From Hydractinia symbiolongicarpus (Eukaryota > Cnidaria > Hydrozoa > Anthoathecata > Hydractiniidae): a stretch of DNA of 64,000 nucleotides. The position numbers and the translations under genes were made by a program. Below are positions 61,491-64,000 of this stretch, piece after piece. The stretch is taken from assembly GCF_029227915.1 (NCBI RefSeq), contig NC_079882.1:5456001-5520000 (forward strand), written 5' to 3'. Below the pieces are notes generated by a model that was not told the DNA's origin, ran no database searches, and saw only the letters and a program-made list of their open reading frames with translations. Position 1 is the first letter of the stretch. Each line of letters begins with the position of its first letter.

Positions 61491-61895
61491 AAATGTCATT
61501 TTACGCCAAAATTGGTTCAAAAATTAAAACTATTTTATTTTCCACAATACTTGGCACAGTTAACAAAAAAAGTATACTGAACATGATGGTGACATCAAAA
61601 TTTCTATTTTTGGCCACCTTAAATGTCATTTTAGGCCAAAATTGGTCCAAAAATTAAAACTACTTTATTTTCCACAAAATTTGGCACAGTTAACAAAAAA
61701 AGTATGCTGAACATGATGGTGACATCAAAATTTCAAATTTTTGGCCACCTAAATCTCATTTTAGGCAAAAATTGGTCCAAAAATTAAAACTGCTTTATTT
61801 TCGACAAAATTTGGCACAGTTAATAAAAAAAGGATGCTGAACATGATGGTGGCATCAAAATTTTGTTTTTTTGTCAACTAAATGCCGTTTAAGAC
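61491..61895. repeat. ~129-bp tandem repeat, three copies and a fragment
   Basis: Copies begin near 61491, 61621 and 61751 with aaatgtcattttaggccaaa or close variants and share tggcacagttaacaaaaaaa and gaacatgatggtgacatcaa. A fourth starts near 61878 and soon decays. Confidence 0.9.
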
Positions 61896-62345
61896 CATAA
61901 ACGTTTCAATCGAAGACTTTCAACCATGAATGATAGGCTATAATTTTTGTTCGCAATTTCTTTTAAAGTGTGAGTTTATTATGACACGTTTCGTTTTGTT
62001 TGCGTTTGTTGTAAGGTGTAATGTCACTTGTGTGTTTTATCTTCAGAGCTTCAAGCACCAAACCTCTTCGAATGTTTGGCACGATAACAACGAATTAGCA
62101 GGTTGTCATCAAATATTTTGGTAGCGAGCGGAAGTTCTTAGAGCCCCCAGGGCTTCTTGTTTAAATTGAGATTCAATCGTTCGAAATGACAATTATCGTG
62201 TTCAAAGAACAGCAAAAAAATTTAGTAATGGTATAAGTTCCATTTTCTGAAGCTGAAAAGTTCAGTACCGAAAGTTTGTTAATTATTTTGATGCTTTAGC
62301 ACCTAGTTGTAAAATAAAAATATGCATGTAATTAGTGGAAATCAG

Positions 62346-62460
62346 GGGGGTTATTTAGGGGGAGAGATTGTCCTAGGCGGGAGCTATTGAGGGGGCAATC
62401 ATCCAGGGAGAGTTATTCAGGTGGGAATTGTCCAGGGGGAAATTATCCAGGGCTGGACAG
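62346..62460. repeat. G-rich degenerate repeat
   Basis: About six loose copies of an 18-20 base unit of the form ggggaaattatccag. G-runs of three to five are regularly spaced. Similar but weaker patches lie at 52690-52740 and 61085-61185. Confidence 0.6.
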
Positions 62461-63124
62461 AGCGGGGAAAATTATGCTGTCACCACAGAAAATATCGTTG
62501 ATATGGTTTCTCATAAAAATATCTGCAGTTTGCGTGACTATACTTCGTGCTAAAATATTATAGCGGTTTGTGTAACAATAAAAATAACGATGATTGACTT
62601 TTAAAAATTTAATAAGCACAAAACATATCGACATACGTGTTTATTTGATTGAGAGTCACAACTGCTTGAAGGAGCATGGGGGTGGAGCGCAATAGGCAGG
62701 TCTATATGGCAGCCCTTTCAGAAAGTGTGTTGCACGAGCCACTGTGCTCCATCGTATATGATAAACCCATATAGTTTTTCACAGTAATGGCAAAATAGTA
62801 AACTTCAAACTTCACGACACAAAAACGTGGGAAAATGATGAACTAAAAAACTAAAATCAGATTAAAAATTAATTTAAAATTGACATCTGTCAAGTGTATT
62901 TTAATCAGCGTATAATTAATAAGAGAGAGATAATTTCTGCATAGCTGACAAGAAGCTGATAAGCAATACAAAAGATTATTTATGTATACCGTCGATAAAA
63001 AATAAATATTTGCGTGCATATATTCGATTGACATGCAAAATTTCTCATCAAACACGAAATCAACACACGCCAAAGACGTCAGTTTCTATCAAGTAGATAG
63101 CATTTCAACTTTCAAGACGTTACA
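62461..63124. other. upstream region of the cysteine-rich gene
   Basis: AT-rich without recognisable features. The promoter of the gene at 63125 should lie here; no clear TATA box at a convincing distance. Confidence 0.4.
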
Positions 63125-63391
63125 ATGGATAACAAAACGTTTCTTGCAAACATATGTATTTTAATTTTTCTCGCAAGGATATCATCACAGGCTCCAATCT
63201 CAATTGAGTGTAAAACAAAATGCAGGGACAACACTAAAATATGTTTATCAATCGCGGAGGATGAGCAAGATGGACTAGTATGCTTTCAAGCCCAACAGTT
63301 ATGTATTTTGTCAAAATGCGATCGCAATAAGATGACTTCCTTCGTTAAAACATTGCGTGCCAAAGTTAAAAAGATCTGGAAATCAGACTAA
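63125..63391 (+). CDS. small secreted cysteine-rich protein, unknown function
   Basis: Uninterrupted 88-codon gene. An N-terminal signal peptide (MDNKTFLANICILIFLARI, likely cut after SSQA) is followed by six cysteines in a short core: C-x3-C, x6 to C, x13 to C, x6 to C, x4 to C. A basic tail (KTLRAKVKKIWKS) ends the protein. AATAAA signals follow the stop at about 63404 and 63525. Paired cysteines and a cationic tail are seen in several classes of secreted animal peptides, including defence peptides, but no family is recognised. The ATG context is weak, with C at -2 and G at +4. Confidence 0.6.
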   Translation: MDNKTFLANICILIFLARISSQAPISIECKTKCRDNTKICLSIAEDEQDGLVCFQAQQLCILSKCDRNKMTSFVKTLRAKVKKIWKSD

Positions 63392-63587
63392 ATGGTTTGC
63401 GAATAAAAAATTTTATAAAGGTTTACCAGAAAAAGAAAAAGATGTATATCTGATGAACACATAAACCTGTCGAACCAACCGATTTTAAGAATCAAATGGT
63501 TGTATTTCTACTACGGAATGTCAAATAAATGATAAAATATTTTTTGTCCCGTATTACGCCTTCGTCATACGGTAAATATTCACTTTC

Positions 63588-63659
63588 CAACCTCTTTCCC
63601 AGGACTTACTACTTTTTCATATTAGGAAAAACACCTTACAAGCCCTGGGAATGAGGTTG
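63588..63659. repeat. palindromic element (CCTCG/CCCAGG family), copy 4
   Basis: The left arm caacctctttcccaggactt and right arm agccctgggaatgaggttg pair with a few mismatches. Same ends as the element at 2168, shorter centre. Confidence 0.65.
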
Positions 63660-64000
63660 TGTGTATCAGTAAGAGTTTACCGTCAAACCGACGTCAAATC
63701 AGTCGGCGTAAAACGGGCTGGTCCCGACATAGCATAATTAAGACCAACATAGTATTTAACTGTGTAATTCGACGATAGTTGTTATTATACGCAACTTGAC
63801 AGAAATAAAATTATGTAAGTTTTGTCACTCCCTGTTTGGATGATAAGAATATGTTGTTTTCTTTTTAAATATAGAAGAGCGGAATTAATTCCTACCACGC
63901 AAAGGAGTGAAAAGTTTGCTCGAAGGAAAAAAGTTTGAGAGAAAAGATTATATAGAAAGAAAAACCGAAAAGGTTTGTGATAAAGGGAGCTGAAATAGTA
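63660..64000. other. window end, nothing recognised
   Basis: The last 340 bases show no gene or repeat that I can support. Confidence 0.4.

Overview
The window is eukaryotic nuclear DNA: AT-rich, with genes in many short exons joined by GT-AG introns, long repeat-filled gaps and no operons. The mix of an NLR-type immune receptor, a four-Ig FGFR/VEGFR-class receptor tyrosine kinase, a ciliary coiled-coil gene and an oligosaccharyltransferase subunit points to an early-branching animal, most likely a cnidarian and perhaps a hydrozoan. That placement is inference from gene content and repeat style.

Four genes could be rebuilt exon by exon with every splice phase agreeing. (1) 689-5022, plus strand: a three-exon NLR-like receptor of 1138 residues with the order HEPN (DZIP3 type), Death-like, NACHT, LRR. 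(2) 10823-19615, minus: a 12-exon receptor tyrosine kinase of 924 residues with signal peptide, four Ig domains, one membrane helix and a complete kinase with an unusually long beta2-beta3 loop. (3) 28159-39706, minus: a 16-exon CCDC146 orthologue of 955 residues, a centriole/axoneme coiled-coil protein. (4) 45636-51932, plus: a 7-exon ribophorin I (RPN1) orthologue of 596 residues. Less certain are a small secreted cysteine-rich protein at 63125-63391, a possible secreted protein at 54887-55132, and unassigned exon-like pieces near 44.4-45.0 kb and 55.6-56.4 kb.

The rest is mostly mobile DNA and satellites. There is a 19-copy 39-bp minisatellite (8.29-9.03 kb), a decayed LINE with a GATA tail (24.1-25.15 kb), and two mariner-like elements that carry internal 53-bp tandem arrays and have clear TA target duplications (42.1-43.66 kb and 48.3-49.13 kb). 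Others are a 346-bp element with a 6-bp target duplication (41.7-42.05 kb), hAT-like short elements, a SINE with 17-bp target duplications (60.04-60.29 kb), and a dispersed palindrome family with CCTCG...CCCAGG ends at four places.

The genes do not form a pathway. The NLR stands alone upstream of a repeat field; the kinase and CCDC146 lie on the minus strand separated by about 8.5 kb of repeats; RPN1 diverges from CCDC146 across a transposon-rich gap. No CRISPR array, rRNA or convincing functional tRNA was seen. The strongest candidate for an under-described system is the HEPN-Death-NACHT-LRR receptor, which joins a possible RNase-type effector domain and a death-fold adaptor in one sensor.
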